A stretch of DNA of 64,000 nt from Porphyra umbilicalis (GCA_002049455.2 KV918763.1:62001-126000), one strand, 5' to 3'; positions 23,381 through 34,091 are shown, counted from the stretch's first letter. Numbers and translations are program-made. The notes: generated by a model from the letters alone, not told the origin.

Positions 23381-25240
23381 CATCCACCTTCTCGCGGTCG
23401 CGGGTACCGCTCGTGCAGCCCTCACCGCCTGCCGCGGCCTCTGCCGCCGGGCCCTCCCCCAAGCCCTCCAAGACGTCCGCCCCATTTCAAGGGCGGAACC
23501 GACGACTACCGCCCGCGCAATCCGCCGCGACAGCCGAACGGCTCATCGCCTGGCCCGCCAACGGCCTACTGGGGCTTGCAAAGGGGCGGCGACTGGGACC
23601 GGCCGTGGGACCTGCCGCGCCACCCCCCGGGACCTCCTCCCGGCTGGCGCTGGGCGCCCTCATACGAGGCGTGGGGCGACGAACAATCCTCCGTCAGGGA
23701 GTGTTCACAACCGGCGACTCTGCGGCGCTCGCCTGCCGCGCGCTCGCCCTGGCGGGTCGACCAGTGCGGAGGTCCGGCAAGCACGCAGGACTTCCAGTGG
23801 TTGCTGACGCAGACGCCCACACGAAGCACGTCCGCGCCGTGGACTTCGTGGCACGCGCCGTCGCAGCCGTTGCGGCAGCCGACGCCATCCGGGCCTCTGA
23901 GACGTCCAGTGTACATCGTGTAGGGGTCTCAACCCTCTCTCGACCCGACGTACGAGCTAGTCCCTGTGCCTCGGCGTCCTCCCCAGCTGCTTCCTGTACA
24001 CCGTTCGCCTCCGTACCGACTGTTACCTATGCACTACCCAAGAAGATGGGGTCTGCTCTGGGATTGACGGACGCCGGCCGTGTGCCACTCTGTGAGTCCT
24101 ACCTGGAGGTGACGAGTGACCCGGTGAGGGCGACTGCCCACACCAAGGAGAACTTGTGGGGTACTGTTCACAAGCTGTGGGCTGAGAAAGTGCTTAAGAA
24201 GGGGCCGATGAGAGTTGACCGCCTACCAAGCGCGCTGGAGAAGTAGTTCAAGCGCATCCGAACGAAGGTCAGCACCTTCACGTCGCACTAACTCGCTGTC
24301 AAGGCCATGCCGACCACTGGCAACCAGTCTCAAGAGGATATCATTAGCGGCGCTGTGGCGCGCTACTGCTCGCTGGACGTGTACTACGCCATCCGTGCCG
24401 ACCGAGACCAAGACCAGCGCGACGACAAAACGCGCAAACGAAAGGCCAAGGTCGCACACTGCAAGTGGGTGGCGTGTTGGCGCGTATTGCGGCAGAGCGG
24501 CAAGTTCAGCGGCGCCGCCAACGGCGGCGACGCCTCTACAATCGTCATTTTTGGCGACTCGTTGTCGGACGACGACGCGAGTGGCAGCGGCAGCAGCCGC
24601 AGCCGACGCAACGGCGGCTTCCAGGGTCGCCGTATTGGCATCAAAGCTGCAAAGACGCAGCGACAAGACGACATCCGGATGGACGCTCAAGTCAAGGACA
24701 GTACTGAGGCCCTCCGCAAGGTGACGGACGTGCAAAATTAGCGCACTGCCCTTTGCGTTTTTGACGTTCCACTGATGCGGCACACCCCTGAAGCGGCTCG
24801 GTGCCGCTTGGCCATTACACAGAAGATGTTTAAGCGTGCAGGTTTGGCGAGCTCTTCTACCATTCATTTGGGGGGAAGTGAGGGATGGCGACTCTATTGG
24901 TGGTGTGGAGAACGGCGTTGCTGCTTTGGGTGTTGGCGGCACGACGGAGACGCCGCGGACTGCTGCTGGCCCTGCCGCCGGAGCGCGGGCGCCGCCGGCG
25001 CCAGGAGCGCTGGCGGCGCCGTCGGGTGCGGATGGGACATCTGCATCTGCTCTGGCGGCGGCGTCGGCGGCCAAGTCCGCGGTGGCGCGCGTGCGCCAGC
25101 AACAAATGACTGCCGATGGCCGCTGCTCGATGGAGACCAAGCGGCAGGCAGCCGTGGCTCAGCTCGCGCGCACCCCGGCCACGACTCGCCTTGTGGGCGA
25201 AGAGAGCGAGTCGACAGATGACGCCGATGACTCCGAGTAG
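23381..25240 (+). pseudogene. Harbinger SANT/NAM-like DNA-binding partner, decayed
   Basis: In PIF/Harbinger elements a Myb/SANT-like protein helps the transposase bind and enter the nucleus. Here a Pro/Gly-rich N-terminal part (to about 24.0 kb) is followed, in another frame, by the conserved part: CESYLEVTSDPVRATAHT, an LWGTVHKLW helix, then after interruptions EDIISGAVARYCSLDVYYAI, a basic KTRKRKAKVAHCKW and WVACWRVLRQSGKF. This order resembles the NAM-associated/SANT-like proteins that accompany such elements. In-frame stops lie at 24244-24246, 24289-24291 and 24739-24741, and the frame changes near 24.04 kb. The tail is Ala-rich and ends in an acidic ESESTDDADDSE. It converges on the transposase. 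Confidence 0.6.
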
Positions 25241-25300
25241 AGATACCTGAAGTTTGTTGCCTGTGTGTGGGACATGATGTGTTTGCATGTTGAGTATGAC

Positions 25301-26457
25301 AAAGGTTTTTTTTTTTCCGTTGGGCAGGGTTTTTTTTTACTTTGCAAGTGCCTTTTTCCCGGCCCCCGCCGCCGGCCGCCCCCCCCGCCGCCGGCCGCCC
25401 CCTTCGCCACCGGCCGCCCCCTCCGCCGCCGACCGCCGCCCCCGCCGACCGCCGCGCCGGCCGCCTGCCGCCGCCCCCGCCGCCGGTCGCCGACTCCGCC
25501 GCCGGTTGGCGACTCCGCCGCCGACCGCCCTCCCCGCCGCCGGCCGCCGCCCCCACCGCCGACCGCCGCCACAGCCGCCGGCCGCCCCCCTCACCGCCGA
25601 CCGCCGCCCCCGCCGCCAGTCGCCAACTCCGCCGCCGGCCGCCCCCCCGCCGTCGGCCGCCAACTCCGCCGCCGACCGCCCCCCCCGCAGCCGACCGCCA
25701 CACCCGCCGACCGCATCCCCCGCCGACCGCCGCATCCCCTTCCACCGGCCGTCGCCCCCGCCGCCGACCACCGCCCCCGCCGACCGCAGCCGCCTCCGCC
25801 GCCGGCCACCCCCCCCGGCGTCGGACACCGACTCCGCCGCCGGCCGCCCCCCCCGCCGCCGACCGCCGCCCCCGCCGATCGCCGCCCCTGCCGACCGCCG
25901 CATCCCCCGCCGCCGGCCGCTGCCCCCGCCGCCGTCCGCCGCCCCCGCCGACCGCCGCCGCCTCCGCCGCCGGCCGCCACCCCCGCCGTCGTCAACCGAC
26001 TCCGCCGCCGGCCGCCCCCCCCGCGGCCGGCGGCCGCCCCGGTCGACCGCCGCCACCTCCGCTGCCCGCCGCCTTCCCCCCCGTTGGCTGCCGACTCCGC
26101 CGCCGGCCGTCCCACCCGCCGCCGACCGCCGCTTCCGCCGACCGCCGACCCCGCCGACCGCCGCCGCCACCTCCGCCGCCGCCGCCACCGCCGCCGCATT
26201 CGCGGCGGGCGCCGCCCTGCAAGGGGGTGGGCGGGCGCATCGATGAGGAGGCGGAGGCCGCGAGCCGTGGCATTGGATGGAGGCGGGGGCGCAGGGGTTG
26301 TCGGGTATGGGGAAGGGACGGCGGAGAGGCAGGGAACCCCGCAAAAGCGCCAGCTGAGGTGGTGGGGATCTCACCTAGAACGGACCTGGTGGTACACACC
26401 ATGGACAACGATGATAAGGAAAAAATAACCCTGCCCAACGGGGAAAAAAAATCCTTT
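25301..26457. mobile_element. Inverted-repeat-bounded block within the Harbinger
   Basis: Bases 25301-25338 and the complement of 26419-26457 share an AAAGG-T-run, then CCGTTGGGCAGGGTT followed by a T run. Between them lie the C-rich repeat array and about 0.2 kb of G-rich sequence. It could be a nested non-autonomous element, or mirrored 3' ends of the two convergent genes. No target duplication was identified. Confidence 0.45.
25364..26210. repeat. CCG-rich minisatellite-like array
   Basis: About 0.85 kb of imperfect units built from CCGCCG, CCGACCGCC and GCCGGCCGCC. All three plus frames read as Pro/Arg/Ala repeats and all three minus frames as Gly/Arg repeats, so long ORFs here carry no coding information. 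The minus strand is strongly G-rich. Confidence 0.9.
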
Positions 26458-26512
26458 GGGTAACATTGCGTCTCCACAAAACATACGGGGACAGCAACTC
26501 GCCGCGGTCGTT

Positions 26513-28015
26513 TCATACGTGCGCCGTCAGGTCGGCACGGAGCTGCTCGTGCTCGGCGGGATTGCGAGTCTCACCCCATGCATCAAAAACAGCAACCATG
26601 CCTCCCGTGGGGGGTTGCTCCGCAGCATTCAGTGCTGGGGGCGGGTCAGCGACAGCATCAGCGGCGGCCAGGAGGCCGCCGCCGTTGCCGATGCCGCCGC
26701 CAGGTGCAGCTTCCCCGGCGGCAGCAGCGCCGCCATCGACTGACCCACCATTTTGGGCACCATGACCCCCCGCTGCAGAAGCAGCCTCCCCTGCAGGACC
26801 CTCACCCTTACCAACTGCACTCCCACCCCCGTTGTTCCCTCGTGCATGTCTGCGGCGGCTCAAAAACGTGTCACGATGGGCCTCTACACACATGTTGTGT
26901 AGAATGCACACCGCCTTGTAGGTCATAATCAGCTGCTTCACGGAACGGCACCGTCCTGGGTGCAAGGCAATGTGAAACCGCTTCGTCAGGACGACAAACA
27001 TCCGCTCAACATTCTTGCGAATCGCCTCCGGCAGACTGTTGAAGGTCTTGGCCTCGTCAGTCAATGGCATGGGGTATGGAGACACAAGGAAGGCATAACA
27101 ACGGTTGATACCATCGACAAGGTAGTATGGTAGCGTGCGAGTTGTCCCATTGATGGAAAAGGGCACATCCCGCGTCGGTCACCGGCCGGCGGTGACGTCG
27201 AGGTAGAGGGGCGATTAGTGCATACCGTTGATGTCGTTCAAGCTCCCTGGGGCACCGACAAACAGGTGCCAAATCCACGAGTCCTCATCGCAGACGGCCT
27301 CGACAACAACGCCGCGCGAGTCCTTCCGGCTCTGATACGCGCTCGCCATGCCCGTCGGGCACTGATGCCACTCCCAGTGCGTGCAGTGCAGCGAGCCCAT
27401 GCTTCCAGGAATGCCACGGTCCGCATTGCGCTCCATCATTTTCTTCAGATTTAAATTGTTCGTACGGCGCAGGTAGGTTGGTCCCCGGCCCCGCACAATA
27501 AACCCCAGCAGTGGCTTTGTCGCTTGCGCCACAGTAGAACGAGAGAGGCGCACGTACTCGTCCGCAGCGTCGGCCGCCTCGCCGTACGCGAGGACGCGGA
27601 AGGCGGCAACGACCTTCTGAAGAGGGTTGGCATGCAGGCGACCCGTCTCGTTGATCCGCTGCTAAAAGAACGGCTCGTCGTTCTCAGCCTGGTAGACGCG
27701 TCGAAACACACTGCGCGGCACGCGAAACCGAGTCGCAAAGTCACGGTCGTCGTATATGGGAGCCCCCGAATTGACCCCAAAGAAGTCGCGCTGGATGTTG
27801 AAGAGCCCAGCGGCGAAGTCGCGCCGCTTGTTTGGCTGACGCCCAGCGAAGGAGCCACGGTAGCGACGACGGCGGTTGGCACGACCGGAGCGAGACCGTC
27901 GTCAAAGCAGGAACAGCACGCCAATGTGGGCGCGCTCAGCGGCACAAACGGCGACACCATCGTCGTCTGCGAGCAAAGATGCAGTGATCGACAGCCCCGC
28001 CTCGTCAGAGTCCAT
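26513..28015 (-). pseudogene. PIF/Harbinger DDE transposase (plant-transposon type), decayed
   Basis: A single minus frame of about 501 codons from an ATG at 28013-28015. Residues 110-150 read RDFATRFRVPRSVFRRVYQ. Residues 155-200 contain DEYVRLSRSTV. The catalytic core follows: GSLHCTHWEWHQCP (210 region), WIWHLFVGAPGSLNDING (Asp261), SINGTTRTLPYYLVDG, and KNVERMFVVL (Glu337) with TYKAVCILHNMCVE. This matches the DDE family of PIF/Harbinger nucleases. The first acidic residue, expected as GSxDC, is His210. In-frame stops lie at 27902-27904, 27662-27664, 27215-27217 and 27178-27180. The C-terminal 110 residues are Gly/Ala-rich. Reading is otherwise continuous, so decay is by point changes. 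Confidence 0.85.
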
Positions 28016-29598
28016 GAGTGCACAGAAGAGGGTCCCTAGGGCGGGTGGTCAGCGCGGGAGGTGGGGGACGAGTGGAACCGCCCGCGCCAGCGATCTGCGG
28101 CAGCCGCCGCGGTCGGTGGCGCCGGACACGGCCAAACGTGTCGTGGGCGCCAATGCCACTCAATCACGGGTCGGCAGCGCAGGGGGGGGGGGACGGACTA
28201 ATGCGCGCAGGTCGTAGTGGAGCTCGGAACACAAGGATGGGGATGAAAAAAGTAGAGGGGTAACACACAAGTTGGGGTGCGTGCGCGGATCGTGCGTCTC
28301 ATACCGAGGACAGGGCGGGTGCCGCCGCAGCGGGTACGTGGTGGAGGAGGAACAGGGCGATAGAATAGAGCGGGGGTAAGGATGGGTGGGATGGCCGGGG
28401 ACGATGGGGATGATGGCGGTGCGCGTCACAGTGATGGGCGCGACGTCGATGGGTCGGGCAGTGAACGGTCGGGCGACGCCTGGCGCAGGCCACAGCGACG
28501 GACCGAGTCCCCCCTCGACTCAATAGGCACTGTGCGCAGTGATGGACCACCACCTGCCCCACAAACACTGGGACGGAGCCAACCAGGTACCGCCTGGTCC
28601 TGGATCGACTCCCGCATCCCCTGTGCGGGGGCGTGGTGGGCGGTGGCAGACCACCAGCCCCCCCAAATGCGGCGGGCGGGCGCCGAGAGACGACCGAGGC
28701 CGCCGCCCACCCCCCCCCCCTCCTCTGAAACCGTTCTGTGTGCGGGGGCGGACCGCCTATAGCCTGGAAAGCGCTGTGTGCGTGTCGGGCCGGGAGCAAC
28801 GCTCGATCCAGTCCGACCCCCCCCCCCCCCCTCCAGAGGCTCTGAAGCAGTGTCGGGCGGCCCGCCACCTGCAAATATCTTTGTGCGTGTGGGGCCAGGG
28901 CGCCCACACGATATCGCTCAGCCCCCCTCTCCCCCCCCCTTCTGAGGCTCTGCAACAGTGTTGGCCGCCCTGCCGCACCCAAGCGACCACAGGGAGGTGA
29001 TGGCACCACCTGAACCATCCATCGTCCCGCCGCCAACAGGCACTCCAGAGGCCAGATCGGGGGTCACGAGACGAGCGAGAGCCTCACTGTACGCTTTTCT
29101 GAGGGACTTGTCCGAACTCATCCGACGCGGCACGCACTGCACCCCGCAATAGAATCCGATCGCGCGACACCAACCGACTGCTCCGTCACTCAGCTGCAAT
29201 CGACTAAAACTGTTGGTCTGCTCTCGAATGCCGAGGGCAGTCCTCATCGTAAGAAAGTGGAGATCCGCGCCATTATTTTTCAAAACTGATCAAGATGCTT
29301 CCAACACACGTTGCGCTCTTAACCGATATATGTCGATATACATTTAGTTCGACTCTACCAATGAGAACGCAGAACACATTGGGGCCGGCACCGGACCAGC
29401 CCCATTTCGCTTCACGAATGGGGCAGGTCCAGCGCCCGCCCCATTTCTGCGCTTCGGAGTTGATTCGTACTTCCAGGACTCCATCAGGACCATTGAAGAC
29501 CAGAATGGGGTCGATCGCGGTGACAGAAAATCTCAGTGGCCCCATTTCCTTAATAAAGAGACACATTTTTGCTTCGTGGCGCAACGTCTATCGAATAT
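28016..29598. other. Right arm of the Harbinger, with tandem C-tract repeats
   Basis: At about 28.69-29.0 kb, three loosely repeated units of roughly 110-120 bp each begin with a long C tract followed by a TCTGAAgCAGTGT-like block. Near the right end, blocks of GCCCCATTT recur (29.40-29.56 kb) and resemble subterminal repeats. The frame 28299-29036 (minus) is compositional. No gene is supported. Confidence 0.5.
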
Positions 29599-29628
29599 GA
29601 GATGGGGCCGACGTTGTTGGGATTGCCC
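29599..29628 (-). repeat. Right terminal inverted repeat of the Harbinger
   Basis: Its complement begins GGGCAATCCCAACAACG. It is followed directly by the TTA target copy and the remaining LTR bases. Confidence 0.85.
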
Positions 29629-29637
29629 TTAATACCA

Positions 29638-30154
29638 CACTCGGCGCTGGGGTGCGTTACTGTGCCGGATTGGCGACCCGGACGGCGGCGGTGCTTAGTG
29701 TTGAAGCGCTCTCTCCGGAATTCCCGGCGGAGAAATCAACGGTGGAGCGTGAGGCGGATGAAGACCAAGATAACTGGCGAGGTCATCAGCATCGGTGTTT
29801 TCCCCCGGCGTCGCCAGACCTGTGGGTGGGTCTTTTCTCGTGGCAGCCTATCCCGGTGATGACGCCCTGTGAAATATTTCGGAGAACATCGGGCCCCTCG
29901 CGGGGTGGTCCGGCAGACAGCGCTACTTAGTTGCCAAAAGGACTGGGCAAGATAAGACGCAACCAGTATCGTGCAACGCGGCAGAGAGAGGAAGCAGATG
30001 TTGCGGCGAGAGCAAGACGCAAGGGAGGCTGCTGCGATAACGACGACGAGCAATCGAGATTTACAATTTCAACGGCGATAACGGCACGCGGTAACCGGCG
30101 GCGACGCCGAAGTCGGATACGCAGCCGAAAACGGCGGTCTTCAAAAACGTCGTC
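29638..30154 (+). other. Unassigned sequence flanking chromovirus copy 1
   Basis: A plus frame from about 29652 to 29930 has mixed amino-acid composition (VEREADEDQDNWRGH, ASPDLWVGLFSW) and is followed by an Arg/Ser-rich stretch up to about 30210. It looks coding-like but has no recognisable domain and no clear start. It may be the 3' part of a gene cut by the retroelement. Confidence 0.3.
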
Positions 30155-32045
30155 CTCTTCCCCCGACCCGAGATCAAGCAGACGGAACAGGCCTCGCCGG
30201 CTCGCATGGTAGGAGACGCCCTTCTGGGGCGAACACTGATAGGTGACCAGCGCCCCACCTCCAAACGAGGAGTTGTCGCTTCGACGCGATGCGTGCTCGG
30301 GCGGCAGAGCCTTCGCGGCCGGCCACGTTGAGGAAAGGGAGGGGCGCTTCCCGTGCCGGGCGTCGGCGCACGCGGCCTGTCCGTCCCCGTGTCGTAGAGA
30401 CGACGGCGCGGGCAGAGGCCCAGCGGCGGGTGACGCCCCTCACAGAGATGATCGCTGGTTGGCAACGCGGGGAATCCCTGAGGACGCACGGTCGTCGACG
30501 ATGGCGGCAGCCGTCATCGGCATCGGTGCATTGAGTCTGGGACGGCGACTGATCACGGGTGTCATCAACGAGACCGGATGTGGCAGCGCGACGGCCGGAC
30601 ATCGGCGTCGCCGTGCGTTTCCCCCGACCCTAGATCGACCCGACGGAACCGGCCACGCCGGCACACAGGCCTACGAGACGCCCTGCTGGGGCGGGCGCTG
30701 ATGGGTGACCAGTGCTGCCTCCGGGAGGGGGCGGGACGGCTCTGTGCGATGCGAGCTTGGGGCGGCGGAGCCGTGATGGTGGGTTACGTTGAGAGGGAGA
30801 CGGGGGGCGACGATAATGACGGTCGTCGACACACTCGACCAGTCTTCCCTGCGCGTTGGTCGGCAACTGATTCGAGGCTTTGTCTATGCGTCCAGATGTG
30901 GTGGCACCATGGGCATCGACGTCGCGGCCTACCTTTTACCTGAGAAGGAACCGATCATGGTGCGAAGCTGACGCGGCCCATGACGTTCAGCCCCGCCGGG
31001 ACGGGCGCACATTGGAACGAGCGCCTGAACTGAAATGGGGGATGATCCTCTGAGCTTCAACGATGGTACCAGGCGTCGTCGGGCCCACTGGACCATCTGG
31101 GGTGGTGATCAATCGGCACCTACGTCCGACGCCGGCGAAGGCGGCGGAGTGCTCATCGTGGCGCTCATGGGTGCGCATGTACGGCGGGCACGCGGTGCCT
31201 CCACAACCGGGCGTGCTGGTTGCGGAGGTGCCTAAATGACAAGGGAGTCGACGACGCGGGCCAAGTTGTGGAGGGTGCCGTCGGTCCCCGAAGAAGTGTT
31301 CTTCCCCCACCCTTGATTGAGCCCGACAGCACAACCGGGGAGAACGCTGATTGCTGACCGGCAGCCGACCCGATCGTCAGCATGTGTCTGCTAGGCGTCG
31401 CGCGTGACATGCATTGCTAGGCTGCCCTTCGCTAAGCGACGGCCCCGAGGTCTCTCGCGACGAACCCCTTCGTGTGCCTCCGTCGTCTTCGGCTGTCTCG
31501 GAGACGGCGACGGAGGAAGGTATTCGTGATGTGCGATTTGCGCTGCGACGACGGCGGCGCGGGCTCCGCAAGATGCACTTTTCTCCTGGCGTCGGGGAAC
31601 GTCGGTGGCCGCGACACGCTCGGGGTGGGGCGCGTCGCACCTGAAAGGCGTCGGCGGCGAGGGCAACGACGGGGTGCTTCCGCCGGCGCAGCGTTAAAGC
31701 GCGTCGGCGCCGTTACAAGATTTTCAGTCCTCTGCGGCGGCGCCGCCGGAGTAAGCGGGATCCAACAAGCGGACGCCTTGCCGCCGGCGCGCGACGCGCG
31801 TCTTCAACTGCCCCAGGCGTCGTCAACGGGCACAGTAATGCCGATGGGGGGAGGTGTTCCCGTCGTCCGATTCGCGCTGCAACGATGGCGGCGCAAGCTC
31901 AGTGAGGCGCGATTCTGCCCTGGCGTAAGAGGAAGTGGGGGGTCGCGGCGCGCTCGGCGTGGGGGCGCGAGGCTCCTGGTGGGTGACGGCGGCGGCAGTC
32001 ATGACGGGGTGCTGCCGCCAGCACGGCGCTGGGGCGTGTGAAAAC
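30155..32045. repeat. Degenerate GC-rich tandem repeats
   Basis: A unit of about 455 bp recurs. 30155-30345 parallels 30610-30800, with the shared blocks GACGGAAC-GGCC, GACGCCC-TGGGGCG and GGTGACCAG. A second unit of about 330 bp recurs between 31486 and 32045, with ATTCGCGCTGC-ACGA-GGCGGCGC and CGCGGC-CGCTCGG-GTGGGG. All frames are broken, so these are repeats rather than genes. Confidence 0.55.
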
Positions 32046-32887
32046 ACGACCAGCCAACCCCACCCAGTCGGGGGGGTGGCGAGCAAGACTGTGTCGCCGG
32101 GAATGTCAGTCGGGGAATACCCGCCCCGAAAGGAAACCCTGAACAGCACACACGCTCGACGTAGACCGGGGGGGACGCCGCGAGCGACAAACTAAAGTTA
32201 GGTGACATGAAGTTTACTTGCCCCAGTCGAAGACCTCGAGGCACCGCTCACGCCTCGCCCTCTTATCCGGTCCGTTCCCCGCAGACGCCCCAAAAACCCA
32301 CTCAGATACCCTCAAAGGATCCTCAATAAACCCTCCCCTTCGGGCCCATGTGGCCAGTCTTAGCGGAGGACGGTCGAAGCTTCGAATACCTCCTTGAGTA
32401 GAGGCGGGGGAAGGGTGCTACGTGACACCCTCTCGGCGCCCCGGGGTCAGGGGCGCGGTATAATGATGGCCAATAGTCCAAGTCGGGTCTACACAAAATA
32501 ATTCCCTCAACTGTGGGCCCGCCCAGGGAGTTACTAGTCGCAGGGAAGTCTCGAGATCGCGGTAATGGTTGGAGAACCACGAGCTGGTCACAAGTGGATC
32601 GCCACCGGAACGATTCGAAATATCTGTCAGTGGCACATGTTTTCGTCGTGAGAGCCAGTTGCCTTTTATGACTGGCAGGAGCCGACCGCCCCTGACGCGA
32701 ATCCACGTGCCCGCTCGTTACTGGTAGAAGGCGACGGGGCGCCCCTGCCAGCGTACAAGGGCCAATTATAAGCAGGGCAGGCGGGGGTCGGACAAGGCGG
32801 CCGTAGACTACCGGCCGTCGCCATACCTTCTCCGCCCCAGAGTCAAGAGTCCCACACCTTTACCCCCATCGATCCTCCACCCCCCTA
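32046..32887. other. Spacer, no gene seen
   Basis: A 127-codon minus frame (32323-32706) exists but shows no domain and no convincing composition. Nothing else is supported. Confidence 0.35.
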
Positions 32888-33185
32888 GTGTCTATTCTAT
32901 CGCAATCGGGCATCAAATGATGCCCGGTTGGGCATCAGATGATGCACCCTCTCACCGGGCCAGACAACGACGATTCGACCCCCCCTGTTGAGGCATCTGG
33001 AGCACCCCCCGTTTGTATCCATAGCATATTGGCTGGGATCTCCCCCAAGAATAACAAGGCATCGCTGAGTCTGTTTCTGCTGTCAAACAGAGCGTCAGAG
33101 GTCGGAAAGTACGAAAACAAACGCTCCGAAAATGGGCATCATTTGATGCGATTCGCATCAAATGATGCTGCGGTAGAATAGACAC
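32888..33185. mobile_element. Palindrome-rich MITE with TA target duplication (298 bp)
   Basis: The ends GTGTCTATTCTAyCGCA form an inverted repeat of about 17 bp, flanked by TA at 32886-32887 and 33186-33187. Just inside the ends are four copies of the palindrome GCATCAxxTGATGC or its close variants, two per side. There is no coding capacity. It ends exactly where neighbouring GC-rich sequence begins. Confidence 0.8.
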
Positions 33186-33446
33186 TAGTCCGCCCCGCGA
33201 TCCCATTGGGGCGCGGCAGCCATGGCATCCTCACGGTCGATGGGAGTGGCGCAGACAAAGTAGATGACGAGCCCAAGTGCGGCGCGCGTCGGGCGCCAGG
33301 TGGAGATGGTGACCGCAAGTGCGAGGCGCGCCGCGCCGGCGCGGGGTGGGACGCCGGCCCGGTCGTAGCGCCGCCCTGCGGCGGCGGGGGTACTAGCCGG
33401 CGGCGAGACACCGACGCCGGGCACAGCAAAGTCGGGCGGCCCGGCG

Positions 33447-34091
33447 GTGATGGCCGCTCGGATGAATGGGGAGCCTACTGCTACGGGCGCCGCAAAGGCC
33501 AAAAGCATGGCGGCGGCCACCCTACGGGCTGGCGGGGCGGCCGCCTCGACGCCAGGGACGTCGATCAGCGCCACCAAGTCCAGTGGCGCGGCCTTAGCCA
33601 CGGCCGTTAGGAAGGCGTTCAGTCGGTCGCGCCCAAGTGGTGGCGCAACCCCGAGCCGCGAGTCTTCGGCGGCGGGGAGTCAAGCGACGCGACTGCCGCC
33701 GGCCCCACGCCGGTCCAAGTCAACAGCGGGGTCGGCAACGGCCTCTCGCGCGTCAATTGCGGCGACGCAGTCGGAAAACGAGGACGCGGTGGCTCCTCGC
33801 TCGGCGGCCATGCGCGTGCTGTTGCCGCGTAGCCGACCGGGGACTCCACCGGCGGCGGGGGCGGTGGCCACGGCGGCATCAGCCGCCAGGGGCGGGGCCT
33901 TCATGGCGCAAGACTTCCTTCCGCCGGTTGCCAGCAGGTTGCGCCCCCTGGCAGTGGAGGAGCCGAGGCCCGCGGGGGCGGAGTCGGGGGCGCTAGTCCA
34001 GTGGACGCCCCCACACGCCCCTATTCAGGTGGAAGAGTGGTGCCTGCGGGCCCTGCACGACGCCATTCGGGTGCCGAAGCAAACCGGCTAG
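33447..34091 (+). CDS. Hypothetical ORF, Ala/Ser-rich with ordered C-terminus
   Basis: A frame of 215 codons from an ATG at about 33450. Residues 1-150 are Ala/Ser/Arg-rich low complexity. The last 60 residues (FLPPVASRLRPLAVEEPRP to ALHDAIRVPKQTG) look like a folded segment. No known domain is recognised. The minus strand is also nearly open here (33185-34036), with one internal stop at 33680-33682 and some hydrophobic stretches, so the coding strand is not certain. I prefer plus because a second plausible plus-strand segment follows. Confidence 0.3.
   Translation: MMAARMNGEPTATGAAKAKSMAAATLRAGGAAASTPGTSISATKSSGAALATAVRKAFSRSRPSGGATPSRESSAAGSQATRLPPAPRRSKSTAGSATASRASIAATQSENEDAVAPRSAAMRVLLPRSRPGTPPAAGAVATAASAARGGAFMAQDFLPPVASRLRPLAVEEPRPAGAESGALVQWTPPHAPIQVEEWCLRALHDAIRVPKQTG

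Larger units (their letters stand above)
20831..29628. mobile_element. PIF/Harbinger DNA transposon, 8.8 kb, decayed
   Basis: The terminal repeats at 20831-20860 and 29599-29628 (complement) agree at 27 of 30 positions and begin GGGCAAyCCCArCAACG. The 3-bp target site is TTA on the right (29629-29631) and TGA on the left (20828-20830). The uninterrupted 5' LTR of the host element has TTA at this position, so the duplication was TTA and the left copy has since changed. A 3-bp TWA target and GGG-starting ends fit PIF/Harbinger. Inside are a DDE transposase of the plant-transposon type (minus) and a SANT/NAM-like partner (plus), the two-gene set of this superfamily. Both genes are interrupted, so this copy is not autonomous. 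Confidence 0.85.
10290..29637 (+). mobile_element. Ty3 chromovirus copy 1 (broken), with a Harbinger nested in its 3' LTR
   Basis: Two LTRs of about 0.41 kb flank gag (CCHC knuckle), pol in the order protease, reverse transcriptase, RNase H, integrase, chromodomain, and then 3.7 kb of extra sequence carrying an antisense ORF. The integrase-last order plus chromodomain places it in the Ty3/gypsy chromoviruses. Without the 8.8-kb insertion at 20831-29628 its length is about 10.55 kb, long for the group because of the extra 3' region. The two LTRs differ at roughly one base in ten by eye, so the insertion is old. Coding parts are broken about ten times in all. No matching 5-bp target duplication was identified. 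Confidence 0.85.

Noticed and set aside
25265-26463. Very long Pro/Arg/Ala-rich and Gly/Arg-rich ORFs (up to about 390 codons) on both strands
   Set aside because: They come from the CCG repeat array, where every frame is open. They carry no coding information.
10285-29642. 5-bp target duplication for chromovirus copy 1
   Set aside because: The bases before the 5' LTR (ACGAT) are not repeated after the LTR end at 29637. The end position is uncertain and the element is old.
33185-34036. Minus-strand frame with hydrophobic stretches suggesting a membrane protein
   Set aside because: It is interrupted by a stop and overlaps a plus-strand frame that continues into a second plausible segment. 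The hydrophobicity follows from Ala/Val-rich GC composition.
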